Origin: Sipunculus nudus | Taxonomy: Eukaryota; Annelida; Sipuncula; Golfingiida; Sipunculidae | Reading direction: 5' to 3' | NCBI GenBank assembly: GCA_026874595.1 | Contig: CM049310.1 | Coordinates: 32,737,558 to 32,801,557, forward strand | Length of the DNA stretch: 64,000 bases | In this document: positions 1-13,819 of the stretch, piece after piece | Layout of the letters: the number at the start of each line of letters is the position of its first letter | How positions within the stretch are numbered: the first letter of the stretch is position 1 | The notes under the pieces: generated by a model | What the model was told of the DNA's origin: nothing | The model's input: the letters and a program-made list of their open reading frames with translations, nothing else | Database searches by the model: none | Position numbers and translations under genes: made by a program

Positions 1-534
1 TGGTAAGCCCTTAACCTGATTGTTGGCTTCTTGATAACGGAACTATCGATATTGCAGCCTCTTAATGTATGTCATTTGATTTCTGTCGTGTAACCCCATA
101 ATTCCTGAATTACTACTTTAATATCCACAGTACGTGTTTTGTAAAGGTTTTCATACGTCAAAGGCTACCGCATGTCAGCATCGTTGTTCATCAGTTTATT
201 CCTGTAATTTCAAATATAGTTGCCTCTTTTTCCCACAGTAAACACTTGCCTGGGACGACAGGGCCACGACCATTTACTTACTTGGCTACTGGTAAAGCCC
301 GGAAGCAGGCCGTCTGATACAAGAGGCGACGTGAGGCACAGCTATGTTATATTAAATAAATGTGTATACCAAAACCGCATTCTTGTTATTTGTCATGTGC
401 CTTCCGGCCTTTAATTTGGTAGAGAAAGAACTCAATCACGAATTTTCGTGACAGTATGACTCAAATGCAGCCAGTCAGCATTACTTTAATAAGCATGCTT
501 ACTTCTGGAATCCCCTGAATAAACAAGCAATTAC
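1..534. other. Left edge, downstream side of the UHMK1-like gene; no supported gene
   Basis: No coding segment here can be supported. By gene order, the missing C-terminal UHM exon of the UHMK1-like gene should lie here or left of base 1, on the minus strand. None of the three minus frames gives a convincing UHM beta-strand pattern. A plus-strand open stretch at 240-317 follows a polypyrimidine-CAG and precedes an AATAAA near 355, but it is too short (25 codons) to call. Confidence 0.4.
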
Positions 535-623
535 CTTTTCTTTTCCTTTTCCATTCTGTGGGATCACACAGTTAGCCACTGGTCCTATCTTCTCACATTC
601 TGCCACAATGTCCTCCTTCACCT
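535..623 (-). CDS. UHMK1: UHMK1-like exon 8, start of the UHM domain (residues 345-374)
   Basis: Acceptor TTGACAG, donor AAAAG|GTAATT, phase 0 at the end. Encodes [20 protein letters not shown], matching VKEECQKYGPVVSLLV at the UHM alpha-1/beta-2 region, followed by a lysine-rich tail. The rest of the UHM is not found. Confidence 0.88.
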
Positions 624-3600
624 CTGTCAAGATAAACAAAGACCTTCTGACTTAGAAAACATTAATTTTGCATACCTGATCCTGTGTTAATTTTCATGTA
701 GGCAATTTATAATAAATGTCTCAACAAAAGCACCGCAAAGGTGTTGTGACCTCTACCCTCATTAAATACACATGGGTTTTGCCAAGAATTAATTCAGGTG
801 AGACACTCTATTTGTAAATGTTTATACAGAGGTTCAATAAAATTCATAAAGTTTTGAGTGAGTTATCACAATGCAACCCAGAGTTTGGTGATTTCTGACC
901 TCTGATATTATATTGGTGAATATTTCTCTTGAATTTCATCAAAATCCATTACATTCCTGGTAAGATATCACAGCGACATCACAAAAGTTACCTCTGACTT
1001 TGAACACTATACATATGTGGGGTTTGCCTATAACTCAGGCCAGATAATCTATTGGTTAGTGATTTCTACGTTATGATGAGTTTCTTGAAAATATATCAAA
1101 TCCCTGTTAAATTATTGTGGCGACACTAAAAGTTAACAGACAGACGGATGGATGGACAGATGGACGGTAGGTATACCATAATACTTATCGTCATAGACAA
1201 GCATATAAAAATTAAGGAACTTAAATTTTCAAAGAACGCAAAGACCTCCGCATAATGAGCACAGAATAGGCACAGTTAGATTTTATTAGGCATATCTAAC
1301 AGTTATCAAAGAAACCTCTGGTGGTATACGTGTGTTAAAATCACAAAAAGTCAAACTAAAGAAGATATGTACATACCTTCAAGAAGTTGTGGATCAGTAA
1401 GTTCTTCTGAGGTTAATGTGTTGAGCAGTCTAATGACCAGAGTTGGGCACAACAACATATCTTTGAAGGAAGGCACTGCAGTCAACAAAATGAATATCTT
1501 ATCAGTTTTACAAACATTTTTGTATATTTTGAACATTTCTGTGCACTGGTGCATTATCCTGTTGTTCCTTAAAGGGGCCTACTCTGATATCTCACAACTA
1601 TTACCTAAAGAATATCCCCTGTACCCTTTCAAAAAATAAGCAAGAAAATGCTAAACACATAGCACTAAGGCTGCTAGTTTTTTTGTTTATATCTATGTGC
1701 TTATAAAATTTGGGGGCCTGTTAAAATAATCCAAACACATTAAACTACGAGATATTTCTTGGCACCGCAGGTGCCATAGTATCCTGAGACAATTAAACCC
1801 CCCCCCCCCCCCTTTAAGGATAGGCCCCCCCATCTTCAGCAACAATTACAGACAACACTCATAGAAAAGGTCACTCCCATAGAAAAGGTCATGACCCCAA
1901 TTTCAATATACATCATCCCCTAACCCATGTCTATGTATATGCATAATATGAATGAATCTGTCCATTAGTTTTTGACTTATAATGCTCACAGTACTGTTAA
2001 GTGGCAATGATGGGGTAATAAACAGCATGAAAACAAGTAAAAGAATAACAGGTGGTGCTATCAGTTTCCGGTACATGACAATACTATCCAAGATCTTCGA
2101 TCAAGTTGATTTTTGGACTAATCAATGCATCCCTTATTGAGATATTAATGATTTTGTGTTATTTTCACCATATATGGCATTATTCAAGGTCAAAACCACT
2201 CTCATAGGAAAGGTCATGACCCCAATATAAATAAACATCATCCCATAACCCCTATCTATGTATGTGCATAATATGAAAGAAATCTGTCTATTAGTTTTTG
2301 ACTTATAATGCTCACAGTACTGTTAAGTGGCAATGATGGGGTATTAAACGGCACAAAAACATGTAAAAGAATAACAGGTGGCGCCATCTGTTTCCGATAG
2401 ATGACAATACTATCCAAGATCTTCGATCAAGTTGATTTTTGGACCAATCCCTGCATCCCTTATTGAGATATTAATGATTTTGTGTAATTTTCACCATATA
2501 TGGCAATATTCAAGGTCAATGCCACTCTAATAGGAAAGGTCATGACCCCAATTTATATATACATCATCCCATAACCCATGTCTATGTATATGCATAATAT
2601 GAAAGAAATCTGTCTGATAGTTTTTTACTTATAATGCTCACAGTACTGTCAAGTGGGAATGATGGGGTATTAAACCGCACGAAAACAAGTAAAAGAATAA
2701 CAGGTGGCGCCATCTGTTTATGGTACATGACATTACTATCCAAGATGTTTGATCAAGTTGATTTTTGGACCAATCCATGCATCCCTTATTGAGAAATTAA
2801 TGATTTTGTGTGACTTATACCATATATGGCAATATTCAAGGTCAAGGCCACTCTCATAGGAAAGGTCATGACCCCAATTTAAATAAACATCATCCCATAA
2901 CCCATATCTATGTATATGCATAATATAAAAGAAATCTGTCTATTAGTTTTGACTTATAAATGCTGACAGTATTGTCAAGTAGCAATTTTGGGGGTATTAA
3001 ACAGCAAGAAAACAAGTAAAGAATAATAGGTGGCACCACCAGTTTCTGGAATATGACATCTCTATCCATGATCTTCGATCAACTTGATTTTGGGATTAAT
3101 CCATGCAAGATTTCTAGAGATTTTAGAATTTGTGTGATTTTCCCCAAAATTGGACCTATTCAAGGTCAAGGACACTCTCCTAGTCAAGGTCATGACCTGA
3201 TTTTAAATAGGCGTCTTCCTCTCACCCATATCTATACATATACCAAGTTTGGTAAAGATCTGTGAAATTTTTTTGAGTTATCGCGCCAACAAGATTTATA
3301 TGTGGCGGCGGCGGGGGGACCAGTATGAAAACATAGTTTCCCCCGACTTTGTCTCGGGATACAATTAGAATACGGGTAGTCAACAAGGGACTACCTGTAT
3401 TCACAGAAATCAGATTGGGATGGGTGAAGTACGCTCCTGGGGCAGTGGAAATCTTGCGCTAAAGAAGCTACTGATTTTCCTGGTTTGACCATTTATGATA
3501 CACTTAGACATCAGGTGATGGGTCATTGTCTGCTGAAAAACAATGTGCAAATGATGTGACTAGCAGCCAACCAACCAGTTAATGCCAGTTAACAAACACT

Positions 3601-6600
3601 CAACAGGTATCATAGCTCTGCCCACAGCTGCGTTTCAAGTGCTGCTTGATAACAGTTTAATGTTTACTCTTAGTAAAAAATAGTTGAATTTTAATTGCTC
3701 CCTCTGCCTTCTCCCATCATTAACCAATTCGATTTTGACATTACGACTATGTTAGCATAGCCATGTATCAGCTGCCATGAAAACGGAAACCAGCCAGCTA
3801 GGTGTGCACGGAGCCAATGTTGTTACATTTTGTTTGATGACAGCTCACTAGCCAGGTATCCTATGTGAACAAGGTCCTGTGCAAACCATGTGTCAGGCCA
3901 TTATCTCTGAGCCTGGGGCTCATACAAACAGTCGCCTAGGGAATTAGCTGTCACTCAAAACAAAATGTAACAACACTGGCTCCATGTATACCTCGCTTGG
4001 CTCATAAACCGTTTTGCTGGCAACACATCCTGATAATTATGTAGATTCCTTGTCGCATCAGTTGTGTGTCGCATATCAGGCATTGTTAACAAGCAGTCAA
4101 GAGGACCACAAATGTTGATGGAATCAGTTTGTGGTCTAGCTCATACACAATGGCCTCTTCAACCCCATAAAAGATTTTTCCAACAGCATTTATTTTTGTT
4201 ATTTATTAATCATGTGACCATTTCAGCCAATCATAGAGGTTGTGTCTTCCAGCGCCAAATCTCATCTGATTGGACCAAAATACAGTGGTCCTCTCTGGTG
4301 TAGCTACTCAGGAAATGAGGTCATAACAAACAGCGCTTATGATATAAGTAGTAGGCCTATAGATTAAGCGCTGTGTATAGAGCATAAGTGGCAAGGGGAA
4401 ATAGAGTGAGATGTGTTGCATATTAGCCAGGATGTCTGCCACGTAAACATGATTGTAGGTGGCCCACCTATTATTTGAAAGAGAAAGCAATCCAAGATGT
4501 ATACATATGCAAAATTTCAGGTGGATACTTCAAACCACCTCTGAGATATGAGTGATTTTTACCCTAGGAAGATGAACAGATGGACACCATGCAAAAATGG
4601 TTGTAAGTTAGGCAACCAAATTTGTTTAAGCTGTAGAACTATGTAAGATCTATTCTCATGCAAAAATTTCCGGCTGATACGTCAAACCAGTCCTGAGATA
4701 TTAGCATGGATGTCTTCAGCATAAATGTGAATGTAGGTGGCGCCACCTGCCTTAAAATCAAGAAAGCTATCCATGATGTATACATATGCAAAATCTTAGG
4801 CAGATAAGTCAAACCACTGAGTGATTTTATCCACGGCAGACAAACAGAAGGACTCTGTGCAAAAATGGTTGCAGGTGGCGCCCCCATTTTTGCGTATGTT
4901 AAAGAGCTATCTGAGATCTATACACATGCACAATTTCAGGCTGAAAATTCTAACCAGTCCTGAGATATTAGCATGGCTGTCTGCAGTGTAAACGTAAATG
5001 AAGGTGGCGCCACCTGACATAAAATTGAGAAAGCTATCCAAGCTATCCAAGGTGTACACACATACAGGTGGCGCCACCAGTTTTGCATATGATAAAGAGC
5101 TATGTTAAATCTATACACATGTAAAATTTCAGGAAAAGTCAAACAAGCTCTGAGATATAAGCATGGATGTGTGCAGCGTGAATGTGAAAGAAGGAGGCAC
5201 CACCTGTCATTTTATCAAGAAAGCTATCCAGGATATTACAAATTCAAACTTTCAGGTGGATAAGTCTAACCACTGCAGAGATATGAGTGATTTTAACCCA
5301 AGGCAGATGAACAGATGGACACTGTGCAAAAAATTGTTGCAGGTGGCGCCACATGTTTTTTGTATGATATACAGCTGTCCAAGAGCTACACTCATGCAAA
5401 TTTCTGCTCGATTGGTCAAACGAGTCCAAAGATATGTGGGTTAATGTGTGAAAACAGACACTTGTAGATAAATAAGCTCACACATCCATCACAGAGGTGA
5501 TTTCCAAACATGAATTACCTAGAATTAATTGATATGTACACAGAATAAACCAGAAATCACATGCCTTCTATTGAAAAGGTAGGAGAATAGCTGGCTTTAA
5601 AAGGTTTGTGCAGAGATGTTCAGGTATAACATAAATTGATCTACAACCTATGAGGACAGTGCCGTTGAGAGCCACCATAAGAATTCACTTCTCTGCATTT
5701 CCAATATACTTATCAAAACCTAACTGGTACTAATCATGTGATTTTGTAAGCATCCGGGTCAACCCCATCTGGGCCAGTCTTTGCCATATTGTGTGCTTTT
5801 TATTTTTGTGCACTTTAATTGACAACTATGCCTGTTGACATTCAAAGGTCCATATTCAATTAGAAATGAGTATGACAATAGCTAACAGGTATCCTGTAAA
5901 AATTATCACTTGGGTGAAAAGTTACAAATTTAATCTTTCTGCACAATTCACATTTTAACAAAAAGCTGATTTAAGTATGGCAGAGCGACATATGGTGGGG
6001 AATTTCATAACTTGTTGAGTGCTGAGATATCTCCTGGCTGAGAGCTACAAAATTTTGTTCTTAACGATTAAAGTTTTACATTGCTAATGTGAGAGAAGCT
6101 TCTAACGGAGAAAATTCTTACCTATGGAATGCTTGAAGAACTGGTGTCTGAGAGCTTCTGAGGCACTGAGTCTGTCCTCTGGATCTGTTTCTAGTGTCCT
6201 GAGAACAAGGTCCCTGAGATTGTCTACGATCACATCTGCTTGCTGCTGCTGGAGATCACAGTCGCGCGTCTTGATGAGATGCTCCACCAGCACCTCCGCA
6301 TCTGACTTACCCTCGGCTATCAACAACTGCAATCAGTCAAAACAGGTCAAAAGCTTGGTTTTGACTTCACTACAGTTACAGTAACAACACCACAATGCTT
6401 ACTTTATATGATCTTTATATGCTGGTATACCATTTTTATCAAGAATCCTTTCAATACTTCTATAGCACATTCCTATAAACAATTACCTCTTATTTTAATT
6501 ATGTTCCTAACTCCAAGTCGAATCCTGTACTTTAGAGAAACTGTATTTTTTACCATGAATTTATCCATAAATAAAAGAAACAAATAGATGAGAAAAATTC

Positions 6601-9600
6601 TAAAAATAAAACTCTTTTGTATTGGAAACCAATTAAACTTCACCAAAAATATTGTGTAATCAAAATATCAGTACTTGATATGATACAGGTATGTCACCAA
6701 AATTATGTTATTTGATATGACCAGTTCTTACTCTGTGTTCCTTGTTGTCCTTGTTGAACAGTTTACTGCCAGTAAACATATCTACAATACAGCAGCCTAT
6801 ACTCCACATGTCAGCGGCTGTACCAGGTTGGTCTCCATCTACCTCCCCATCCACGGACTGTCTGCTGGCCTGCACAGCACGGTTCCAGCGCTCACACTCC
6901 GGGGCCCTGTATGATGGGCTCTGTATCTCACCCATTTCCTAAAACAATGCATGACACATGAACAAGAACCACAGACTACAGAGTTCTACAAAAAGAAAGG
7001 GATGTTCCTTCTTTTACAAAAAGTTTCATTTCATTAAGCATGATCTGGTAAAATCCAAATGTTTCTTGTAATAAATGTTGTATTTAATGGATGTCAACAG
7101 CAACAAAAATCTCAGAGATAGAGATTTTTTTAACAGTATTTTTTCCATATTCTAAAGCACATCTGCAAAATCAATCTTGAAATATATTATAGTTTCAGCC
7201 TTTCTTATTCTGCCCATATAAATTTCACTTTTGAAACAGCATAAGCACTTTATTGTGTGCAATAAACCTTCCAAGAGCAAAGAGGAAAGGTTTAATACTT
7301 AAATTATTGGTACTGTATGAGGATCTGTATCATATCAAGTAATACAACTCACTTATATGTGGTTAAAGTAAAAGGAAAAAAATTTCTCATATCAATAACT
7401 TGATTTCAATTTGACAAGGGTAGACACTGATAAATATTTTATTAATAAACAAAAGATTTAAAATTAAACTTGTTATACCATGCTTGTGTGCAGTTTAGCA
7501 GTCTTCATGACTTCATGTGCTCATCTCAAGAGTGTAATAATGGGTCTCATGGTTCAAGCCATAAGAACACAAGCATTGTGCATATGCAGAAGTAGCCTGC
7601 TGGGCCGAAAGCGTAGCATCTCTTTTCAGCTGGTTAACCAAATGTGGACAGGAGCATTCAAATTTTGCTTTATTACTCATTAAAGAAGCCCAATATCACT
7701 ACAGCATTTTCACTGTGCTGGGGCAGTAGGGACACTGCTGCTGATGGAGGCTATTTGAGGTAACACTCACTGTGGATCTTTAGCTTTAAGAGAAGTGGGT
7801 TATGTTACTCATACCTCATCTTCTTCATGGAATGACAGACCAAAGTCACAGAGCTTGAGACAGTCATGTTGAGGACTCCACATCAAGTTGGTGGGCTTGA
7901 TATCACCGTGGAGGTAACCCAGGCTGTGCAGCAACTCTGTACCCCTGGATAAATGAGATAATGTTATCAGGAAAGGAAATCAAGGCAGGTTTATATCACC
8001 CTAAAGATACCACTGTCTGTAGAAAAACTCTGTGCCTCTGGGTAAACCTGAAAATATTATCAAACAATGAAAACCCAGTGGGTTTTAAAAAGATGAAAAC
8101 AAGGCCTACAGGCCTAATGCAAACCTGTGCAAAGTTTGGGAGCATGAATGTTTATTTTTAAAATTTAATACTGATCCTCTCATGTCCTGCATATCTACCT
8201 TAGTCATTATGATTCCAGCCAAATGGATGTTTAGGACCTGCATGTTTCCGACTAGGACATTTTAAAACTAGGATGTATCAGTCAGGATATTTCCCATATG
8301 TTCTTTTTGCCATGAGGGATTTTGGGACAGATGAATGGACAATTGGCAGCATGGTTTAAGAGAAGAACATTTTAAAATGTTTTTTAACTTTTTCTCTATA
8401 AAATCCAAGAACAAGTTCCTCTTTTAGCCTTTGTATTGAGTCACACCTATTCATGCATCCTGGCAATGGAGGCTCAGCTTTCCCCCAGGTCAAGGGTACC
8501 TAATGTGCCACATGTAACCGCACCACTGGCTCTTACAGACTGAAACTTACCACTGGCTCTTACAGACTGAAACTTGACCTGTTAGCAAATCTGAAATGGT
8601 TTGCAGTCTGCCAAAGTTATTTATAGATAAAGAGCGTAACTTGATCTATTGTAAAATCAAACAAATTTTGGCAGGTTCTAGACATCTAGACGGTGTGTGT
8701 CCGTGCACATCTTCTAGACATCAAGACTGTATCTGGACAGCAGGCAGAGCTAGGTCAGTTGACATGGTGATGTCTGGACTGAACCTGAGTGCACGTTGAC
8801 CACTTTACTTGACATGTAGAAACTTGCCATGCTGCCAAATCTGTTTTCAAACACTGAAAGCCTTTTTTCAAATGGCTACACTGCTTTTATAAAGCTGCAT
8901 TTCCCCATTCTATTCTTATAAAACTGATAGAACAATTCTTGTAAAGTTGAAACCAATCAGCTTAAAAGATTCTTTAAAAAACAGTGTATAAGCTAAAAGA
9001 GTTTAACTTTGCATTTTTGCTTGTAAAAACAGATCACTGTAGGTGGCGCCACCAACACCTCAATTTTGGATAAGACTCAATGTGACAAACATTGGCATAA
9101 AATTTGGTGATGACAGCTCCAGCTGTTTTTGAGATTTAAAGTTTAGTATGCTTTTTTGCACAGATGACTAAGTTAAACTTACTGTAACTCAGCCAAAAAT
9201 CCCTGAACTTGAGCCATTCAAACAAAATTGCGAGAGATTGTTCTAGGGATCATTTCTGTTAAATATTGGACAATTTGGCTGGTAAGTTTCAGAGAAGAAG
9301 ATTTTTATATCTTTTTTTTAACTTTTCCTGTATAAAATCTTAGAAAATCACTGAATCAAAACTATTTGATAAATTTGAATTATCAACATCTAAGGATCAT
9401 TCATGTGTGAAATTAAAGAATTTGACCCAGTGGCTTTTGAGAAGAAGATCTTTGTTCCACTGAGCAGAAATGGGCTGCTATAACATTTGACTATATTCAA
9501 CTTCCCTTAACTCAGCCAAAAGTCATTGAACAGAGACCATTTGAATAAACTTAAGAAAGCACTACCTTAGGAGCATTTCTGTGCAATATTAAACAATTTG

Positions 9601-12600
9601 GCTTTATGTTTTCAGAGAAGAATTTTTTCATAGCCCTCTGTATGCTTCAGGCACCGTTGACCCCCGTACAAAAAGACCAATGCAGGTGGCGCCACCAATA
9701 CCTCAATTTCAGATATGACTCAAGTGGTCAACATTTTGTAATTTTTGTAATTTTAGCATGCAAATGACTAAGTTCAACTTCCTGTAACTCAGTCAAAAAT
9801 CACCAAACTGGAACTATTCGAACAAACTTGAAAGAGATTGTTCCAGGGAACATTTCTGTGAAATATTGGACAATATTTCTGTAACTTGGCCAAAAATCAC
9901 CAAACTAAAACCATTTGAACAAACTTAAGAAAGATTGTTCCAGGAATCATTTCTGTAAAATATTGGACAATTTGGCTGAACATGTTTCAGAGAAGAAGAT
10001 TTTTAAAGGTTTTTAAGCTCTTTCTCTATCAAATCTAAATTAATGCAGATACCCAATAATAAGCACTAGGGCACCAAGTTTCACATGCGACTAATTCTTA
10101 CATGTAATTTGGAGCTGCTAGCTCTGACGATTTCTGACCTACAGCCAACCTTGGACGGCGGACGGATGACGCCGCGCCATCCCATAAGCTCACAGCTTGC
10201 TAACAAGACTTGGTTATGGATGAAGAAGCTGTCAGGTGTCTGATAGTAATAAATTATATTTTTAATAAAAGCTGCACACTGCACACTGATATTGATCATT
10301 CACCAGGTTTATAATAATCCTCTGATCCTGACATTTTAAAGCGCCCATGATCGGAAGACCATGAATTTAAGTGATTAGTAGCACTGGTCACTGGCGCTGT
10401 CATTGCAGGTGCATTACACATATTATCGCTCCTGTGTACCGTAGCCTAGCATTGTTCTGGTGTCTCTGGCATTGAAACGGTTTCATGTATAAAAGGGAAA
10501 TCCCCATTGTCTGTAAGAAACTGTTATGTGATTAAGTTGCAAAATTTTATTTGATACTCAAAAGCCAATATCAAAATGTTAATTTTTTAAAAAATTAGTG
10601 GATCTTCACATGTAAAATGGTATATATCATCTCCCTGCTTTTTCTGTTAAATGATATATGTGTCAACCGACCGGTGCCAACCTTCTCTATTAACATCTCC
10701 CAGTATATTCAATGTGTCCACTTTATCATGCAATTACATTGTAATCAAAATAATTAAAATCAATGTGATATGCTAATTCAGTGTCAGGGGATGGAAGGTT
10801 CCAAAAACAAACAAATGGTTCCAAAGGGAGGTTACTTACAGTTCGCAGGTCTTATCAGCAGCATCTCTTTGTGCTGCAGAGTAGCTAGTTTTATGGCCCT
10901 GTCAGGCACATGGGACACAGACCAGGCACAAACTTGCTTTTCCATTCAAATAAACTTCTTGCTATAATCAACTCTACAAAAGACCACTGACTATCTTTAT
11001 TTGACCAGGTTATGACACTGTCATTATGGAAGAACATGCTACCAACACAGAACATGGCTCACTTGGATTAAAACCTGAAAGTTCTTATATGAACTCAACT
11101 GTGAAACAGTTTCGATACAATGTTCTTATTAGCAGGACCCTGGTATTTCATTGTGTAATTTTAAACATTTTCAAAATATTTGTACATTCTGTTGGTTATC
11201 AAATGATATATGAAAGTGTTGTTTATATACAGGAGAAAGTGAAAAAAAATGTCTAACATTTACCATATTTGATTTTTAAAGTATTCTGAGAAATTGGGAA
11301 AAAAATTTACTTTAACCCTTTACTGTTCAGATGGCCACTCAGGCTCAAATTTACCCATGGGACTTGTTTGGCTAGACTTAACTATGTCTGACACATTGTA
11401 CATTTATTTCAGAGGAATCCCATTAACCTGAAGCAACCAATCTCTGTAGTAACAGTATAAACTGTGGTAAACACATACTGAAAACTGAGAGAGATATTAA
11501 ATGTGATGTCAACATAAAGTTCAGAATTTTTCCTAAATCTTAATTTGATATGCACAATAATAAGTATACACTAGAATATCAGCAGAAGCTGACAAAAGCC
11601 CTCAGCTAAAACAACAGTGTTTAGAGGTGGTAACAGTTACAAGTACTAAATATCTGTTCTCACATGGATGTATATCTGTACATGTCTCAGTTATAAATTT
11701 AAAATGGAGAGGTATGTACCATGATTCATAACAATCCACCAAATGCTTCCTGAAAAATAAGCTTCTAAGTTTTATTCTATTATAAGCTCTGTGACCTTGA
11801 AAAGTAGGTCAAGGTCACCCATCTTTGAACTTGACCAAGATTTTGTAGATATACGTCTTCACCAAAGAAATAAAATTCCTCTTGTGAATCCTTTTAGAGT
11901 TATCCCGCTCACAAGCCCAAAGTTGAAAATTCCAAGAAAAATTCATAAAAAATCAGAAATTGCAGGTGGCGCCCCCAAACTTGTGCAGCAGTTACAGACC
12001 ATCAGTCCCTATGACCATAGTAAGAATCGTGAAAATCCACCCAATGGTTTCTGAGAAATAAGCTTCTAAATGTTTTTTCTATAATCAGCTCTCAAACGTA
12101 GAAAAATAGGTCAAGGTCACCCATCTTCCAACTTGACCAAGATTTTGTCAATATACATCTTCACCGAAAAAATACAATTCCTACGGTGAATCCTTTTAGA
12201 GATATCCCGCTCACAAGCCCAAAGTTGAAAAATCAAATAAAAATTCATTAAAAATCAGAAATTGTAGGTGGCGCCACCAAACTTGTGGAGCAGGTACAGA
12301 CTATCAGTCCCTATGACCATAGTAAGAATCGTGAAAATCCACCCAATGGTTTCTGAGAAATAAGCTTCTAAATTTTTTTTCTATAATCAGCTCTAAAACG
12401 TAGAAAAATAGGTCAAGGTCACCCATCTTCGAACTTGACCGAGATTTTGTCAATATACATCTTCACCGAAAAAATACAATTCCTACGGTGAATCCTTTTA
12501 GAGATATCCCGCTCACAAGCCCAAAGTTGAAAAATCGAATAAAAATTCATTAAAAATCAGAAATTGTATGTGGCGCCACCAAACTTGTGGAGCAGGTACA

Positions 12601-13756
12601 GACTATCAGTCCCTATGATCATAGTAAGAATCGTGAAAATCCACCCAATGGTTTCTGAGAAATAAGCTTCTAAATGTTCTTTCTATAATCAGCTCTAAAA
12701 CGTAGAAAAATAGGTCAAGGTCACCCATCTTCGAACTTGACCGAGATTTTGTCAATATACATCTTCACCGAAAAAATACAACTCCTACGGTGAATCCTTT
12801 TAGAGATATCCCGCTCACAAGCCCAAAGTTGAAAAATCGAGTAAAAATTCATTAAAAATCAGAAATTGTAGGTGGTGCCACCAAACTTGTGGAGCAGGTA
12901 CAGACTATCAGTCCCAATAATCATAGTACGTTTTGTGAAAATCCACCGAATGGTTCCTGAGTAATAAGCATCTAAGTGTTTTTCTATAATCAGCTCTAAA
13001 ATGTAGAAAAATAGGTCAAGGTCACCCATCTTTGAACTTGACCGAGATTTTGTCAATATACATCTTTACCGAGGAAATAAAATTCTGATGGTGAATCCTT
13101 TTCAAGATATCCTGCTCAAAAGGTAAAAGTTAACGGACGCCGGACGGACGGACTGCTTGGGTGACGACAATAGCCCATCAGCCTAAAGGCTGAGGGCTAA
13201 AAAGCGATATTAATATGAGACTTACTTGAATATGTCTCTTGTGATTTTTTGGATCATCCACAGAGACAGTGGCTCCCCCTGGTTACTGATTATCATTTGT
13301 CTGGGATCGGAGTACAGAAGTTCTTGTACCATACAACAGTGACCACTCCAGTGAAACTCATCAAGGCTCTGTACTGTTGGGGAAATTTATATTTGAAAAT
13401 TATAATTTTCAATGAAAGAACAAGCATATCAGTTTTGAAACATAATGCATATTATAATGACTAGACTAATATTCATTATTCCTCTTTAAGTGATGTAATT
13501 TTGTACTTGTAGATATCAAGAAATATCAAGTACAGCCTAAAAATCACTGAAACATTATTTTTACTACAAATATTAATAAAATATGCAAAAATATTAAATA
13601 CACTCACCTATGCATTTTGAGTTTTTAAAGCTTTTTCGGAGATCTTCCAAAATGAGTAGTTCCCTCTCAAATGCCCCAGCATATTCATTGCCAATTTTGT
13701 AAACTTTCAAGGCACCCTGTCAAACAAGAGAGATTCACTATAGGAATTAAATTTAA

Positions 13757-13819
<63 letters not shown>

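Noticed and set aside
239-317. Plus-strand 25-codon terminal exon behind a CCCACAG acceptor, with AATAAA downstream
   Set aside because: Too short, no recognisable motif, and it would sit inside or next to the minus-strand UHMK1-like gene.
280-345. Minus-strand stretch reading RRLLYQT, similar to the end of UHMK1 (YLYQT)
   Set aside because: Only about five matching residues, no UHM beta strands before it, and the exon needed between 345 and 534 was not found.
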